Shown in pieces: positions 26,647 to 39,071 of a stretch of DNA of 64,000 nucleotides. The position numbers and the translations under genes are program-made. This DNA is from Roseateles sp. YR242 (GTDB taxonomy: Bacteria; Pseudomonadota; Gammaproteobacteria; Burkholderiales; Burkholderiaceae_C), in contig NZ_FOAV01000001.1 in NCBI RefSeq assembly GCF_900109745.1, forward strand, positions 310,001 to 374,000. The letters run 5' to 3'. Position 1 is the stretch's first letter; every line of letters starts with the position of its first letter. Under the pieces are notes generated by a model that was given only the letters and a program-made list of their open reading frames with translations, was not told where the DNA came from and did not search any database.

Positions 26647-26780
26647 GCGCTGTGAATGTAGAGCAACTTCGCCCATGAACAGGGCGTTTGCGGCGAGTGG
26701 ACGGTATCCAGGGGCAACAACCAACACGGCCCCTACACGCATCTCATTCGGGTGTGAAAAATCCCACACATCAGATGTGA

Positions 26781-26810
26781 GAAAGCCCCCGCAACTTGCG
26801 CTGCGGGGGC
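26781..26810 (-). terminator. Terminator downstream of tRNA-Ser
   Basis: On the minus strand a 9-bp GC-rich stem GCCCCCGCA/TGCGGGGGC with an 8-base loop ends in TTTC, 12 bases after the tRNA CCA end. Confidence 0.75.
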
Positions 26811-26822
26811 CTCACATTCAGC

Positions 26823-26915
26823 TGGCGGAGACGGAGGGATTCGAACCCTCGATGCAGGTTTTGCCCACATACTCCCTTAGCAGGGGAGCACCTTCGGCCA
26901 CTCGGTCACGTCTCC
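26823..26915 (-). tRNA. tRNA-Ser (anticodon GCU)
   Basis: This 93-nt class II tRNA has an acceptor stem GGAGACG/CGTCTCC, discriminator G and encoded CCA. Its anticodon arm is CTCCC-CTGCTAA-GGGAG with anticodon GCT, followed by a long variable arm and the T arm GAGGG-TTCGAAT-CCCTC. It decodes AGC and AGU. A TATAGT -10 element lies at 26932-26937 on the minus strand, about 17 bases upstream. Confidence 0.97.
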
Positions 26916-27020
26916 ATCCGAAGAAGCTGAAACTATAGCACGGGTTTTTTGGCTCTCAGAGAAGATTCCCGAAGAATCTCTCTCTGACAGCGCCCCCGGG
27001 CGCAGTCAGCACACGGCCTG

Positions 27021-28292
27021 TCACACCGGCAGCGGCTGGTCCAGTTCAAACGCGCGATGCAGCGCACGCACCGCCAGCTCCATGTACTTCTCGTCGATGA
27101 CGACGGAGGTCTTGATTTCGCTGGTGGTGATCATCTGGATGTTGATGCCCTCTTCCGACAGCGAGCGGAACATCTTGGAGGCAATGCCGGCATGCGAGCG
27201 CATGCCGATGCCCACGATGGACACCTTGCAGATGCGGGTGTCGCCGATCACCTTGGCCGCCTGGACGGCCGGGCCCACGGTCTTTTCCAGCAGCTCGATG
27301 GCGCGCTGGTAATCGTTGCGGTGCACGGTGAAGGAGAAGTCGGTCTTGCCGTCCTGGGAGACGTTCTGGATGATCACATCGACATCGATGTTGGCATCCG
27401 CCACAGGGCCCAGGATCTGGAACGCGATACCCGGCTTGTCGGGCACGCCCAGCAGGGTGACCTTGGCTTCGTCGCGGTTGAAGGCAATGCCCGAGACGAC
27501 AGCTTGTTCCATTTTTTCGTCCTCTTCAAAGGTGATCAAGGTGCCGGACTTGGCTTCCTCGTTGATGTCGATGTCCCACGGCGTGAAGCTGGACAGCACA
27601 CGCAGCGGCACCTTGTACTTGCCCGCGAATTCCACCGAGCGGATCTGCAGCACCTTGGAGCCCAGCGAGGCCATTTCCAGCATCTCTTCGAAGCTGATGG
27701 TGTGCAGGCGGCGTGCGTCGGGGACGATGCGCGGATCGGTGGTGTAGACGCCGTCCACGTCCGTGTAGATGAGGCACTCGTTGGCCTTCATGGCGGCGGC
27801 AATGGCCACGGCCGAGGTGTCCGAACCACCACGGCCCAGCGTGGTGATGTTGTTGTCCTCGTCCACCCCCTGGAAGCCGGTGATGACCACCACCTTGCCG
27901 GCGGCCAGATCGGCGCGGACCTTGGCGTCATCGATGCTTTCGATGCGGGCCTTGGTGTAGGAGTTGTCCGTGGCCACAGGCACTTGCCAGCCGGTGTAGC
28001 TGACCGCGTCCATGCCTTCGGCCTGCAGCGCAATGGCCAGCAGACCCACGGAGACCTGCTCGCCGGTGGCGGCGATCATGTCCAGTTCGCGCATCAGCGC
28101 GGCCGTGCTGCTGGTGGGCGAGAGTTCTTTGGCCAGGCCCAGCAGCCGGTTGGTCTCGCCGCTCATGGCCGAGGGCACCACCACCATCTGGTGGCCGGCG
28201 CGTGCCCACTTGGCCACGCGCTTGGCCACATTGCGGATACGGTCGGGGGTCCCCATCGAGGTGCCGCCGTACTTGTGAACGATCAATGCCAT
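27021..28292 (-). CDS. lysC: Aspartate kinase
   Basis: This 423-residue enzyme phosphorylates aspartate, the first step to lysine, threonine and methionine. The N-terminal catalytic domain has VHKYGGTSMG, TGEQVSVGLL and GRGGSDTSAVAIA. Two C-terminal ACT domains (from about residue 265) mediate feedback inhibition. The size and ACT arrangement fit the Lys/Thr-concertedly regulated class rather than a fused aspartokinase-homoserine dehydrogenase. It lies downstream of tilS on the same strand. A hairpin at about 26955-26990 with a TTCG loop may end the transcript. Confidence 0.96.
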   Translation of the reverse strand: MALIVHKYGGTSMGTPDRIRNVAKRVAKWARAGHQMVVVPSAMSGETNRLLGLAKELSPTSSTAALMRELDMIAATGEQVSVGLLAIALQAEGMDAVSYTGWQVPVATDNSYTKARIESIDDAKVRADLAAGKVVVITGFQGVDEDNNITTLGRGGSDTSAVAIAAAMKANECLIYTDVDGVYTTDPRIVPDARRLHTISFEEMLEMASLGSKVLQIRSVEFAGKYKVPLRVLSSFTPWDIDINEEAKSGTLITFEEDEKMEQAVVSGIAFNRDEAKVTLLGVPDKPGIAFQILGPVADANIDVDVIIQNVSQDGKTDFSFTVHRNDYQRAIELLEKTVGPAVQAAKVIGDTRICKVSIVGIGMRSHAGIASKMFRSLSEEGINIQMITTSEIKTSVVIDEKYMELAVRALHRAFELDQPLPV

Positions 28293-28397
28293 GGGAGTGT
28301 CTTCAAGACGCAGAGGGGATGCCGCAGATCAGCCGAAACAGGCAGCGCGGCCGGAGCTTTCGATTCTATAGGCGCGAGCTACGCAGCCCATGCGCGA

Positions 28398-29936
28398 TCA
28401 GCATGCATCGGGCTGCCAACGCAGGGACAACAGCCCCTTCCTGATCGGTTCGGACTGGCGCGCATCCAGGCCCAGCCCCGGCACATACAGCAGCGCATCC
28501 GCGAGGTAGACCAGGGGCCCTTCCCTCTGTGGCGCGGGGATTCCGGCGGTTTGCCAGCATTTCTTGAGGCTTCGCGGAATGCCCAGGGCATGGGCCTGAA
28601 ATTGCACCCCGCCTTCGCGCGGACGCAACTCGACCTTGTTGAGGCGGGAAGCCGATATGCCACGGGCAGCGCCACCAACGGCGCTCGGGGCGTCGGGCGT
28701 GGGGGACACACCGGACCCATCAGATGTGCCGGACGCTTCTAACGCCTGGCAGACCTCGAAGACCTCAAAGGCGCCCCGCCATTGCGGAACGGGATGACGT
28801 CCGGGCGCGGAGAGGTCGAGGAACAGCGCTGCCGGCGCCGCCCCCTGCATCGTCGTGGCATGAGGGACCGCCGGCGACGTGGGCCGGCGCCTCGCCAGCA
28901 AAAGTCGCCCCCTGTAGAGCCGCACCTCATCCTGGCCCAGGGGCCACTGCCCCACGGAGGCGCCAGGTACTTCCCGCAACAGCCGCTGGATCAAGCTTGC
29001 TGGCGCTGCACGCGCGGCCTCCTGCCTCAGCCACATTCGCAGCAGATTGGACAGACGTGCAGGGCTCAAGACGCCCCATGCCGTCACGTCCAGCGTGGTT
29101 TGGACGGCGCCAACGCCTGCAGCAGTCCCTGCCCCTGTCCCTGTCCCCGCACCTGCACCCACTTCAGCGTGGGGGTAGGCGTTATCGGACGCATCAACGC
29201 CCCTCACCCATTGATGGATATCCAGCACACCGATCTCCTGCTGCAGAGCCAAGGCCTCCTGCGCCCATGCGGCGGATTGCGCCAGCGCCAGTTCGGCTGA
29301 AGGGGCCGCCTCCATCATCACGGGCCACAGGACATGGCGCAGCCGATTGCGGGCAAAACGCGGGTTGCTGTTGCTGTCGTCTTCGATGTGGGCCAGGCCA
29401 TGCTGCTGCACGTAGGCCTCCACCGCCCCACGAGGATGGTCCAGCCACGGTCGTGACCAGCACACGCCGTCGCGCCACTGCTGCCCCGGCATCGCCGCCA
29501 GGCCAGCCACCCCCGCGCCGCGCAGGGCCTGCAACAGAAAGGTTTCGGCTTGATCCCGCCGGTGATGGGCCAGCAGCAGCAGATCCGCACCCGCGAGCAA
29601 CGCCATGCGCTGCAGGGCCTCATGCCGCCCGGTGCGGGCCCAGGCTTCAATGCTGTCGCCCGGGGCTGGCGAGCCCGACAGGCGCTCCCAGGCCAGGCGG
29701 ACAGGAAGACCCTCATCGGCCCACTGCCCCACCTGCGCCTGCAAGTGGGTCAACCATCCATCGGCCAGCGGATTCAGCCCATGATGAACATGCAAGGCCA
29801 CGACCTGAAGCCCGAGCGTGCGGGCGGCCGTGGCGGTGGCATGAAGCAATGCGGTGGAATCACGCCCCCCGCTGCACGCCACCGCCACCACGCGCGGCGT
29901 CGGGGCCGGCGTGTCTGGCGGTGTGTGGGGAGGCAT
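28398..29936 (-). CDS. tilS: tRNA(Ile)-lysidine synthetase TilS
   Basis: This enzyme of 512 residues converts C34 of tRNA-Ile(CAU) to lysidine so it reads AUA. The PP-loop ATP motif ACSGGRDSTALLH lies near residue 17 and the LLLAHHRRDQAETFLLQALRG segment near 120. The C-terminal substrate-binding domain is recognisable by RPREGGVQF and LKKCWQTAGIP. A low-complexity Gly-Ala-Thr insertion (AGAGTGTGAGTAAGVGA, about 267-283) enlarges the protein over the usual 430 to 450 residues. It sits between accA and lysC, a common betaproteobacterial order. Confidence 0.94.
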   Translation of the reverse strand: MPPHTPPDTPAPTPRVVAVACSGGRDSTALLHATATAARTLGLQVVALHVHHGLNPLADGWLTHLQAQVGQWADEGLPVRLAWERLSGSPAPGDSIEAWARTGRHEALQRMALLAGADLLLLAHHRRDQAETFLLQALRGAGVAGLAAMPGQQWRDGVCWSRPWLDHPRGAVEAYVQQHGLAHIEDDSNSNPRFARNRLRHVLWPVMMEAAPSAELALAQSAAWAQEALALQQEIGVLDIHQWVRGVDASDNAYPHAEVGAGAGTGTGAGTAAGVGAVQTTLDVTAWGVLSPARLSNLLRMWLRQEAARAAPASLIQRLLREVPGASVGQWPLGQDEVRLYRGRLLLARRRPTSPAVPHATTMQGAAPAALFLDLSAPGRHPVPQWRGAFEVFEVCQALEASGTSDGSGVSPTPDAPSAVGGAARGISASRLNKVELRPREGGVQFQAHALGIPRSLKKCWQTAGIPAPQREGPLVYLADALLYVPGLGLDARQSEPIRKGLLSLRWQPDAC

Positions 29937-29974
29937 GGCGGGGCTGGCGCGAATGGCCAGCCTCGGGTTCAGCT

Positions 29975-30946
29975 TCAGTGACTCTTGGTGTCGCTGAAGC
30001 GACCGTAGGCCTGCAGGCGCTCGTAGCGGCGCTCCAGCAGGTCCTTGGTCTTGAGGTCGGAGACCTGGCGCAGAGCGTCGCCCAGGGCGCGCTTCAGGCT
30101 GGAGGCCATCTGCTTGCCATCGCGATGCGCACCACCCACCGGTTCACTGACGATCTTGTCGACCAGGCCCATCGCCTTCAGGCGGTGGGCGGTAATGCCC
30201 AGGGCCTCGGCGGCCTCGGGGGCTCGAGCGGCGGTCTTCCAGAGGATGGACGCGCAGCCTTCCGGCGAGATCACGGAATAGGCCGAGAACTGCAGCATCA
30301 GCACCTGGTCCGCCACGCCAATGGCCAGCGCACCGCCCGAACCACCTTCACCGATGACGGTGGCGATGATGGGCACCTCCAGCTGCGCCATCTCGAAGAT
30401 GTTGCGGCCAATGGCTTCCGACTGGCCACGTTCCTCGGCCCCGATGCCGGGGTAGGCACCCATGGTGTCGATGAACGTGAAGACCGGCATGCCGAACTTC
30501 TCGGCCAGCTTCAGCAGCCGAAGCGCCTTGCGGTAACCCTCGGGGCGGGGCATGCCGAAGTTGCGCAGGGTGCGCTCCTTGGCGTCCGCGCCGCGCTGAT
30601 GGCCGATGATCATGCAGGCTTGGCCGTTGAAGCGCGCAATACCACCAACGATGGCGGCATCATCTGCGTAATGACGGTCACCATGGAGTTCCTGGAACTC
30701 GGTGAAGACATCGCGGCAGTAGTCCAGCGTCTGGGGGCGTTGCGGATGCCGCGCCACCTGGTACACCTGCCACGGCAATACGTTGGCGTAGATGTCCTTG
30801 GTGAGCTGCTGGCTCTTCTTGCTCAGGCGGTCGATCTCTTCGGAGATGTCCACCGCCGACTCACTCTGCACGTAGCGGAGTTCGTCAATCTTGGATTCAA
30901 GCTCGGCAATGGGTTGCTCGAACTCGAGAAAGTGTCGTTTGCTCAT
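29975..30946 (-). CDS. accA: Acetyl-CoA carboxylase carboxyltransferase subunit alpha
   Basis: This 323-residue subunit, with AccD, transfers CO2 from biotin to acetyl-CoA, the committed step of fatty-acid synthesis. [17 protein letters not shown] is the standard start. [30 protein letters not shown] and [13 protein letters not shown] are diagnostic of the crotonase-fold alpha chain. The upstream glycosylase gene ends 2 bases before this start, so they are probably co-transcribed with cysS. Confidence 0.97.
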   Translation of the reverse strand: MSKRHFLEFEQPIAELESKIDELRYVQSESAVDISEEIDRLSKKSQQLTKDIYANVLPWQVYQVARHPQRPQTLDYCRDVFTEFQELHGDRHYADDAAIVGGIARFNGQACMIIGHQRGADAKERTLRNFGMPRPEGYRKALRLLKLAEKFGMPVFTFIDTMGAYPGIGAEERGQSEAIGRNIFEMAQLEVPIIATVIGEGGSGGALAIGVADQVLMLQFSAYSVISPEGCASILWKTAARAPEAAEALGITAHRLKAMGLVDKIVSEPVGGAHRDGKQMASSLKRALGDALRQVSDLKTKDLLERRYERLQAYGRFSDTKSH

Positions 30947-30947
30947 A

Positions 30948-31600
30948 TCAGTAATCCACCGGAAGCGGATCCAGGCTACGCCAAATGTACCATGTGGCCA
31001 CTGACCGATAGGGAGCCCAGCCTTCGCCCAGCTCCCGTGCTTCGGCCCGGGACACGGGCTCATCGCTGAAGTAATTCTGGCTGATGCCCTTGAGCAGGCC
31101 AAGGTCATCCAGCGGCAGCACGTTGGGCCGCATCAGGTGGAAGATGAGGAACATCTCCGCCGTCCAGCGTGCAATGCCCCGGATGGCCACCAGCTCTTCA
31201 ATGATGGCTTCGTCGTCCATCTGCGCCCATTGGCGCACATGAACCTGGCCAGACTCGAAGTGCTGGGCCAGGTCGCTGAGGTATTCCACCTTGCGCACCG
31301 ACAAGCCCACCGCCTTGAGCTGGTCCTTGTCCAGCGCCAGCACCTCCACAGGCTTGATGCGGTTGGAGACGCCAGAGGTCAGCTCGGCGAACTTGTCCCA
31401 GACCGACTGGGCCGCCTTCACCGAGATCTGCTGCCCCACGATGGAACGGGCCAGCGTGGTGAAGGCATCACCCCGGCTTTGCAGCCGGGCTTCGCCGAAT
31501 TGGGGGATGAGCTTCTTCATCACCCGGTCGCGTTTGACCAGATGACGGCAAGCCTCGTCCCAGTAGTCCGGGGTCACCCCGGCGGTCGCCACACGCCCCA

Positions 31601-31601
<1 letters not shown>
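30948..31601 (-). CDS. DNA-3-methyladenine glycosylase (AlkA/HhH family)
   Basis: This 217-residue base-excision repair enzyme shows the helix-hairpin-helix [19 protein letters not shown], followed by the catalytic aspartate in [11 protein letters not shown]. The preceding [18 protein letters not shown] segment is typical of AlkA-like glycosylases that remove 3-methyladenine. The start overlaps the cysS stop as TGATG, and the stop is 1 base before the accA start codon region. The short form lacks the N-terminal domain of E. coli AlkA. Confidence 0.93.
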
Positions 31602-33001
<1,400 letters not shown>

Positions 33002-33257
33002 GGATGGGCCACTGGAGCGGCCGGCTCAGGGCCGGACCGGGACGTGGGCGTGCCCGGGTGCCGCAGGTCCCGTCAAGCAAGACGGTCAAGTGCGGCGGTA
33101 GGGCACGTCAGGGGCATTGGTCAGGCGAGAGACGACAGCTCGCTCTAGAATGACCGGCAGTATAGCGGCCCGCTCGTTCGGGAGCGCCGGGGGGACCCTT
33201 GACGGTCCACGCTGGCGCCCCCTTGCCAGGGCCTTGAACCTCTCCATCCGTTCCCCA

Positions 33258-33788
33258 ATGCCCAAGTTCCACTCCCTGCTTCACAGTTGCTGCATCGTCC
33301 TGGCCGCGCTCACCTCGACCGCCCTGCACGCCGCCGCCCTGGAGGACGCCCAGGCGCTCTGGGCCTCCGGCAAGCGGGACCAGGCCATCCAGGCGGCCGA
33401 GAACGCCCTCAAGACCACACCGGACGACCCGCGCCTGCGCTTCACCCTCGGCACCATGCTGATGGAACAGCGCCAGCTCGAACGTGCACGCGTGATCTTC
33501 ACCAGCCTGATCGAGGACTACCCCGACCTGGCCGACCCGTACAACAACCTGGCCGTGATCCATGCGGCGCGTGGTGAATATGAAGCGGCTCGCCAGTCGC
33601 TGACCCGCGCGCTGGAACTGCAGCCCGACCATGCCCAGGCGCAGGAGAATCTGGGTGATGTCCTGATGCGCCTGGCGCAGCAGGCCTACGAGCGTGCGCT
33701 CAAGCAGCCGTTGGGGGACGACTCGGCGCTGCGGCTCAAGCTGCAGCGGGTGTCTGACCTGAACAACGGCAAGCGTCCCGCATCCTGA
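33258..33788 (+). CDS. Secreted TPR-repeat protein
   Basis: This 176-residue protein has a signal peptide (LLHSCCIVLAALTSTALHAAA). Three tetratricopeptide repeats follow, visible as ALWASGKRDQAIQAAENALK, TLGTMLMEQRQLERARVIF and NLAVIHAARGEYEAARQSLT. TPR proteins act as scaffolds. It is divergent from cysS and precedes two cyclophilin genes, a conserved order in related genomes as far as I recall. The cysteine pair in the signal peptide might allow lipoprotein processing, but no clear lipobox is seen. The partner is unknown. Confidence 0.85.
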   Translation: MPKFHSLLHSCCIVLAALTSTALHAAALEDAQALWASGKRDQAIQAAENALKTTPDDPRLRFTLGTMLMEQRQLERARVIFTSLIEDYPDLADPYNNLAVIHAARGEYEAARQSLTRALELQPDHAQAQENLGDVLMRLAQQAYERALKQPLGDDSALRLKLQRVSDLNNGKRPAS

Positions 33789-33884
33789 GACGCCCGCCCC
33801 CCTTCACGGACAGTTCCTCCGCCGCAGCGCCCTTACCGGGTCGCTGCGGCAATCTCTCAACCACTTCCTGCACCCACACACCCC

Positions 33885-34460
33885 ATGAGGACGACCAAAC
33901 TGCTGATGGCGCTGGGCGCCGCCGCGCTGAGTCTTGCCGCGTCGCTGGCCCAGGCGCAAGTGGTGAAGCTCAGCACCACGCTGGGCGACATCCGGATCCA
34001 GCTCGAGCCTGAAAAGGCTCCGAAGACGGTAGCCAATTTCATCGGTTATGTGAAGGCAGGCCATTACAACGGCGTGATCTTCCACCGCGTGATCGACGGC
34101 TTCATGGTGCAAACCGGCGGCTACACGGCCAAGCTGGAGCAGCGCCCCACCAAGCCGCCGATTCCGCTGGAGGCCGGCAATGGCCTCTTGAACAATCGAG
34201 GCACGGTGGCCATGGCACGCATGAACGAGCCGAACACGGCCACCTCGCAATTTTTCATCAACGTGGTGGACAACCCGGGCCTGGATCCTGGTTTCTCACC
34301 GGACGGCCGCGGCTACGCGGTCTTCGGGCATGTGATCGAGGGCATGGAGGTGGTGGACAAGATCCGCGCCACGCCCACGACGGCGCGCAACGCCATATTC
34401 CAGAACCTGCCCACCACTCCCATCTTCATCAACAAAGCCACCGTGGAGAACAAGCCATGA
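33885..34460 (+). CDS. Periplasmic peptidyl-prolyl cis-trans isomerase (cyclophilin)
   Basis: This 191-residue precursor has a signal peptide ([19 protein letters not shown]) and a cyclophilin domain: [37 protein letters not shown] and [16 protein letters not shown]. It catalyses prolyl isomerisation during folding in the periplasm. Its stop overlaps the start of the cytoplasmic paralogue by ATGA, so both are made from one message. Confidence 0.94.
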   Translation: MRTTKLLMALGAAALSLAASLAQAQVVKLSTTLGDIRIQLEPEKAPKTVANFIGYVKAGHYNGVIFHRVIDGFMVQTGGYTAKLEQRPTKPPIPLEAGNGLLNNRGTVAMARMNEPNTATSQFFINVVDNPGLDPGFSPDGRGYAVFGHVIEGMEVVDKIRATPTTARNAIFQNLPTTPIFINKATVENKP

Positions 34461-34960
34461 GCAAGAAAGTCGAACTGCAAACCAACCACGGCGTGATTAC
34501 CGTGGAACTGGATGACGTCAAGGCCCCGGCCACCGTCGCCAACTTCATCGCCTATGTGAACAAGGGTCACTACGACGGCACCATCTTCCACCGCGTCATC
34601 AAGGGCTTCATGGCCCAGGGCGGCGGTTTCGAAGCCGGCATGAAGCAAAAGCCCACGGACGCGCCGATCCAGAACGAAGCCAACAACGGCCTGAAGAACG
34701 ACAAGTACACCCTGGCCATGGCGCGCACCAATGCGCCGCACTCCGCCAGCGCGCAGTTCTTCATCAACACCGTCGACAACGAGTTCCTGAACTTCAAGAG
34801 CGAAAGCCCGTCGGGCTGGGGCTACGCGGTGTTCGGCAAGGTCGTGGGCGGTACGGACGTGGTGGACAAGATCGAGAAGGTCAAGACCAGCCGCTCCGGC
34901 TTCCATGATGACGTGCCGGTGGATGCGGTCGTCATCGAGAAGGCTGTCGTTCTCGAGTGA
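34457..34960 (+). CDS. ppiB: Cytoplasmic peptidyl-prolyl cis-trans isomerase B (cyclophilin)
   Basis: This 167-residue protein lacks a signal peptide and is a complete cyclophilin: [38 protein letters not shown] and [16 protein letters not shown]. It is a tandem paralogue of the upstream periplasmic enzyme and is coupled to lpxH downstream through a GTGA overlap. Confidence 0.95.
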   Translation: MSKKVELQTNHGVITVELDDVKAPATVANFIAYVNKGHYDGTIFHRVIKGFMAQGGGFEAGMKQKPTDAPIQNEANNGLKNDKYTLAMARTNAPHSASAQFFINTVDNEFLNFKSESPSGWGYAVFGKVVGGTDVVDKIEKVKTSRSGFHDDVPVDAVVIEKAVVLE

Positions 34961-35763
34961 ACCCGGCGTCCTTCCCGCTGCCCGGTCCGTTGGCGACCTT
35001 GCGCGCCGAGCCGGGCTGGCGGCGGGTGGACGTCCTGTCTGACCTGCACCTGTCCCCGGCGCTGCCGCGCACCCTGGAGCGCCTGCGCGAGCATCTCGCG
35101 GCCACCCCGGCGGACGCGGTGTTTCTTCTGGGCGACATCTTCGAAGCCTGGATTGGTGACGACGTGCGCTGGGTGCCGGACAGCTTTGAACAGCAGTGCA
35201 TGGCGATGCTGCGGGATGCAGCACGCCGCACGACGCTCTTCTTCATGCATGGCAACCGGGATTTCATGTTGGGGCCGGCCATGGCGCAGGACGCCGGCAT
35301 GCGCCTGGTGGACGACCCGCTTCGGCTGGACGCCTTTGGCCGCAGCTGGCTGCTGAGCCATGGGGACCTGCTCTGTCTGGGGGACGTCGGTTACCAGCGT
35401 GTGCGCGCCGTGGTGCGCCGGCCCACGGTCAAGGCCGTGCTGCTGGCGCTGCCGCTGTCTGCCCGTCGTGCCTTGGCGCGCCATCTGCGCGGCCGCAGCA
35501 TGGCGCACCAGCAAGACCCGGCCCTGTGGGCGGACGTCGACGACCAAGCGAGCCGGGACTGGCTGCGCGCGGCAGGTTGCGACACCTTGATCCACGGCCA
35601 CACCCATCGCCCGGCCGAACATGCGCTGGGCACGGGAATGCGTCGTGTGGTGCTCTCCGACTGGGACTTCGACCGTGCGCAGCGCGGTGATGTGCTTGTG
35701 CTGGACGCCACGGGCATCCGCCGCGATGCGCCGATGCGGACCGAAGGCATGTTCAGCCGCTAG
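34957..35763 (+). CDS. lpxH: UDP-2,3-diacylglucosamine diphosphatase LpxH
   Basis: This 268-residue calcineurin-like hydrolase of lipid A synthesis cleaves UDP-2,3-diacylglucosamine to lipid X and UMP. Metal-binding motifs appear in order: [39 protein letters not shown] and [11 protein letters not shown]. The start is GTG overlapping the ppiB stop as GTGA. ppiB-lpxH adjacency is common in Burkholderiales. Confidence 0.94.
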   Translation: MNPASFPLPGPLATLRAEPGWRRVDVLSDLHLSPALPRTLERLREHLAATPADAVFLLGDIFEAWIGDDVRWVPDSFEQQCMAMLRDAARRTTLFFMHGNRDFMLGPAMAQDAGMRLVDDPLRLDAFGRSWLLSHGDLLCLGDVGYQRVRAVVRRPTVKAVLLALPLSARRALARHLRGRSMAHQQDPALWADVDDQASRDWLRAAGCDTLIHGHTHRPAEHALGTGMRRVVLSDWDFDRAQRGDVLVLDATGIRRDAPMRTEGMFSR

Positions 35764-35771
35764 GGCTGCGG

Positions 35772-36593
35772 ATGATCCGCCACCTGATCCAACGTTGGCG
35801 CCAGCACCGTGAGCAGCGGCTGCTGTCGCAATTTGCCATTCCTGATGTGCTGTGGGCGCTGACGCTGGCGCGTTATCCCTTTTTGGCGCGGCGCCATGCG
35901 GCGGACCTGGCGGAACTGCGGCGGCTGTGCTCCTTCTTCCTGGCCACCAAGGAGTTTCATGGCGTCAACGGTTTCGAGGTCACGGACGAAGTGGCGGTCG
36001 CTGTTGCCGCGCAGGCGTGCCTGCCCATTCTGAAAATCGGGCTTGACTGGTATGACGGCTTCGTGGGCATCGTCATGCATGAGGGTGAAGTCATTGCCCC
36101 GCGAGAAACCATGGATGACGACGGCGTGGTTCATGCCTATGACGAAACGCTGGCGGGCGAGGCCATGGAAGGCGGGCCCTTGATGCTGGCCTGGAGCGAA
36201 GTCGCACCTGAAGCGCTTGACCGTGTGGAGGGTTTTGATTCCGTCTACAACGTCGTCATCCATGAATTTGCGCATGTCATCGATATGCGCGATGGACTTG
36301 CCAACGGCACCCCTACGCTTGACACAGCCCAAGCCAGAGACCAATGGGCGGCCACGATGGAATCCGAGTGGCAGTGGTTTTGCGCGCAAGTGGATGCCGG
36401 AGCCAACACCGTCATCGACCCTTATGGTGCTGAAGCGCCGGAAGAGTTTTTTGCCGTCGCCGTGGAAGCCTTTTTTGTGGCCCCGAACGAACTGCGACAC
36501 GAACAGCCACGGCTATATCGCCTGCTTGCTGAATTCTTCAGGCAAGACCCGGCCCTTGATGCGTGCGGTGAACTGCGGCCACAAAATCACTGA
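35772..36593 (+). CDS. mtfA: MtfA-like zinc metallopeptidase (M90)
   Basis: This 273-residue protein has the M90 active site VVIHEFAHVIDMRDG with HExxH zinc ligands and a downstream glutamate region PEEFFAVAVEAFF. The N-terminal LTLARYPFLA and YDGFVGIVMHEGEVIAPRE segments also match MtfA. E. coli MtfA (Mlc titration factor) is a peptidase that binds the repressor Mlc and affects glucose PTS expression. The physiological target here is unknown. It begins 8 bases after lpxH. Confidence 0.9.
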   Translation: MIRHLIQRWRQHREQRLLSQFAIPDVLWALTLARYPFLARRHAADLAELRRLCSFFLATKEFHGVNGFEVTDEVAVAVAAQACLPILKIGLDWYDGFVGIVMHEGEVIAPRETMDDDGVVHAYDETLAGEAMEGGPLMLAWSEVAPEALDRVEGFDSVYNVVIHEFAHVIDMRDGLANGTPTLDTAQARDQWAATMESEWQWFCAQVDAGANTVIDPYGAEAPEEFFAVAVEAFFVAPNELRHEQPRLYRLLAEFFRQDPALDACGELRPQNH

Positions 36594-36690
36594 GGCCGAA
36601 GGACTGCAAGGCTCACAAAATAGCAGCTGCATAGGCACGGATGTGGCCTGTCGGATTGGAGGGGCGGCCCCCTCCTTGCCCAAAAGCCGG

Positions 36691-36722
36691 AAAAAACAAA
36701 GGCCCGCCGAAGCGAGCCTTTG
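36691..36722 (-). terminator. Rho-independent terminator of clpA
   Basis: On the minus strand a stem CAAAGGC-CGC/GCG-GCCTTTG with a TTCG tetraloop is followed by TTTTTT, 28 bases after the clpA stop. Confidence 0.9.
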
Positions 36723-36749
36723 CGTTCAACAAAACCCAGACAGGCCAGA

Positions 36750-39071
36750 TCAGTCGGCCGTCGCCGGCTCCGCCTTCGGCTTGTTGTTGTCCTTCTTGGT
36801 CGGCGTGATGTCCAACTGAACCTCGCCCTTGTCGTCCACATCCACGCTCAGACGACCGCCATCGACCAGCTTGCCGAACAACAGCTCGTCCGCCAGCGCA
36901 CGACGGATCGTGTCCTGGATCAGGCGTTGCATCGGCCGTGCACCCATCTGCGGGTCGAAACCCTTGGCGGCGAGATGCTTGCGCAGCGCATCGCTGAAGG
37001 TGACTTCCACCTTCTTCTCCTGCAACTGGCTTTCCAGCTGCAGCAGGAACTTGTCCACCACCCGCAGGATGATGTCTTCGTCCAGCGCGCGGAAGTGCAC
37101 GATGGCATCCAGGCGGTTGCGGAACTCAGGGGTGAACAGGCGCTTGATGTCGCCCATCTCGTCGCCCTGCTCCCGCTTCGTCGTGAAGCCGATGGTGGCT
37201 TTCTGCATGGCTTCGGCGCCCGCATTCGTGGTCATGATGATGATCACGTTGCGGAAGTCGGCCTTGCGTCCGTTGTTGTCGGTCAGGGTGCCGTGGTCCA
37301 TCACCTGCAGCAGCACATTGAAGACATCCGGATGTGCCTTCTCGATTTCATCGAGCAGCAGCACCGAATGCGGCTTCTTCGTCACGGCCTCGGTCAGCAG
37401 ACCACCCTGATCAAAGCCCACGTACCCCGGTGGCGCGCCAATCAGCCGGCTCACGGCATGGCGTTCCATGTACTCGGACATGTCAAAGCGGATCAGCTCG
37501 ATGCCCAGGATGTAGGCCAGTTGCTTGGCCACTTCGGTCTTGCCCACACCGGTAGGCCCGGTGAACAGGAAGGAGCCGATGGGCTTGTCCGGCTTGCCCA
37601 AGCCCGAGCGTGCCATCTTGATCGCGGCGGCCAGCGCATCAATCGCCGGCTCCTGACCAAACACCACGCTCTTCAGATCCCGGTCCAGACTCTTGAGCTT
37701 GCCACGGTCATCGGACGAGACCGAGGCCGGCGGAATCCTGGCGATCTTGGCCACGATGTCCTCCACCTCAGCCCGGGTGATCGTCTTCTTCTGACGGCTC
37801 TTGGGCAAGACCCGCTGAGCCGCGCCAGCTTCGTCGATCACATCGATCGCCTTGTCCGGCAGATGACGGTCATTGATGTACTTGGCCGAGAGTTCCGCCG
37901 CCGCCTGCAGTGCACCCAGCGCGTACTTCACGCTGTGGTGTTCCTCGAAGCGCGACTTCAGACCCTTCAGGATCTCCACCGTCTGCTCCACCGACGGCTC
38001 CACCACGTCGATCTTCTGGAAGCGACGCGACAGCGCCGCGTCCTTCTCGAAGATGCCGCGATATTCGCTGAAGGTGGTGGCACCGATGCACTTCAATTGT
38101 CCGGACGACAGCGCTGGCTTGAGCAGGTTGCTGGCGTCCAGCGTGCCGCCCGAGGCCGCACCGGCACCGATCAGCGTGTGGATCTCGTCGATGAACAGCA
38201 CCGCACCGGGCTGGTCCTTCAGCTGCTTGATCACCGCCTTCAGGCGTTGCTCGAAGTCGCCGCGGTACTTGGTACCGGCCAGCAGCGCGCCCATGTCCAG
38301 CGAGTAAACCACCGCCTCGGCCAGCACGTCCGGCACCTGGCCCTCAGTGATGCGCCAGGCCAGGCCTTCCGCGATGGCGGTCTTGCCGACACCCGCCTCA
38401 CCCACCAACAGCGGGTTGTTCTTGCGGCGGCGGCACAGCACCTGCACCACCCGCTCGACTTCCGGCTCGCGGCCGATCAACGGGTCGATCTTGCCGTCCC
38501 GCGCCAGCTGGTTCAGGTTCTGGGTGAACTGCTCCAGCGGCGAGCCCTTGCTGCCGCCAGCCTGGGCGTCGCCCTCTTCACGCTCGGATTCGGCACCGGT
38601 GCCTTCCGGGCCCTTGGGGGGCTCCGGCGGCTCGCTCTTCTTGATGCCGTGGGCGATGTAGTTGACGACGTCCAGCCGGGTCACGCCCTGCTGGTGCAGG
38701 TAGTAGACCGCGTGGGAGTCTTTCTCGCCGAAGATGGCCACCAGCACATTGGCGCCAGTGACTTCCTTCTTGCCGTTGCCCGTGGACTGCACATGCATGA
38801 TGGCGCGCTGGATCACGCGTTGGAAACCCAGCGTGGGCTGAGTGTCCACCTCATCGGTGCCGCCCACGGTGGGCGTGTTTTCCTTGATGAACTGGGCCAG
38901 CGACTTGCGCAGGTCCTCGATGTTGGCTGCGCAGGCGCGCAACACTTCAGCTGCAGACGGGTTGTCCAGCAGCGCCATCAGCAGGTGCTCCACGGTAATG
39001 AACTCGTGGCGCTGCTGGCGTGCTTCAACAAACGCCATGTGCAGGCTGACTTCAAGCTCTTGCGCAATCAT
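36750..39071 (-). CDS. clpA: ATP-dependent Clp protease ATP-binding subunit ClpA
   Basis: This 773-residue AAA+ unfoldase feeds substrates to ClpP. The N-terminal double-Clp domain begins [14 protein letters not shown]. The first AAA domain has [15 protein letters not shown] and [14 protein letters not shown]; the second has [15 protein letters not shown] and [12 protein letters not shown]. The ClpP-docking loop lies around ATIGFTTKR. The ATG overlaps the clpS stop as ATGA. The frame extends 6 codons upstream, but MIAQ is the family start. Confidence 0.97.
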   Translation of the reverse strand: MIAQELEVSLHMAFVEARQQRHEFITVEHLLMALLDNPSAAEVLRACAANIEDLRKSLAQFIKENTPTVGGTDEVDTQPTLGFQRVIQRAIMHVQSTGNGKKEVTGANVLVAIFGEKDSHAVYYLHQQGVTRLDVVNYIAHGIKKSEPPEPPKGPEGTGAESEREEGDAQAGGSKGSPLEQFTQNLNQLARDGKIDPLIGREPEVERVVQVLCRRRKNNPLLVGEAGVGKTAIAEGLAWRITEGQVPDVLAEAVVYSLDMGALLAGTKYRGDFEQRLKAVIKQLKDQPGAVLFIDEIHTLIGAGAASGGTLDASNLLKPALSSGQLKCIGATTFSEYRGIFEKDAALSRRFQKIDVVEPSVEQTVEILKGLKSRFEEHHSVKYALGALQAAAELSAKYINDRHLPDKAIDVIDEAGAAQRVLPKSRQKKTITRAEVEDIVAKIARIPPASVSSDDRGKLKSLDRDLKSVVFGQEPAIDALAAAIKMARSGLGKPDKPIGSFLFTGPTGVGKTEVAKQLAYILGIELIRFDMSEYMERHAVSRLIGAPPGYVGFDQGGLLTEAVTKKPHSVLLLDEIEKAHPDVFNVLLQVMDHGTLTDNNGRKADFRNVIIIMTTNAGAEAMQKATIGFTTKREQGDEMGDIKRLFTPEFRNRLDAIVHFRALDEDIILRVVDKFLLQLESQLQEKKVEVTFSDALRKHLAAKGFDPQMGARPMQRLIQDTIRRALADELLFGKLVDGGRLSVDVDDKGEVQLDITPTKKDNNKPKAEPATAD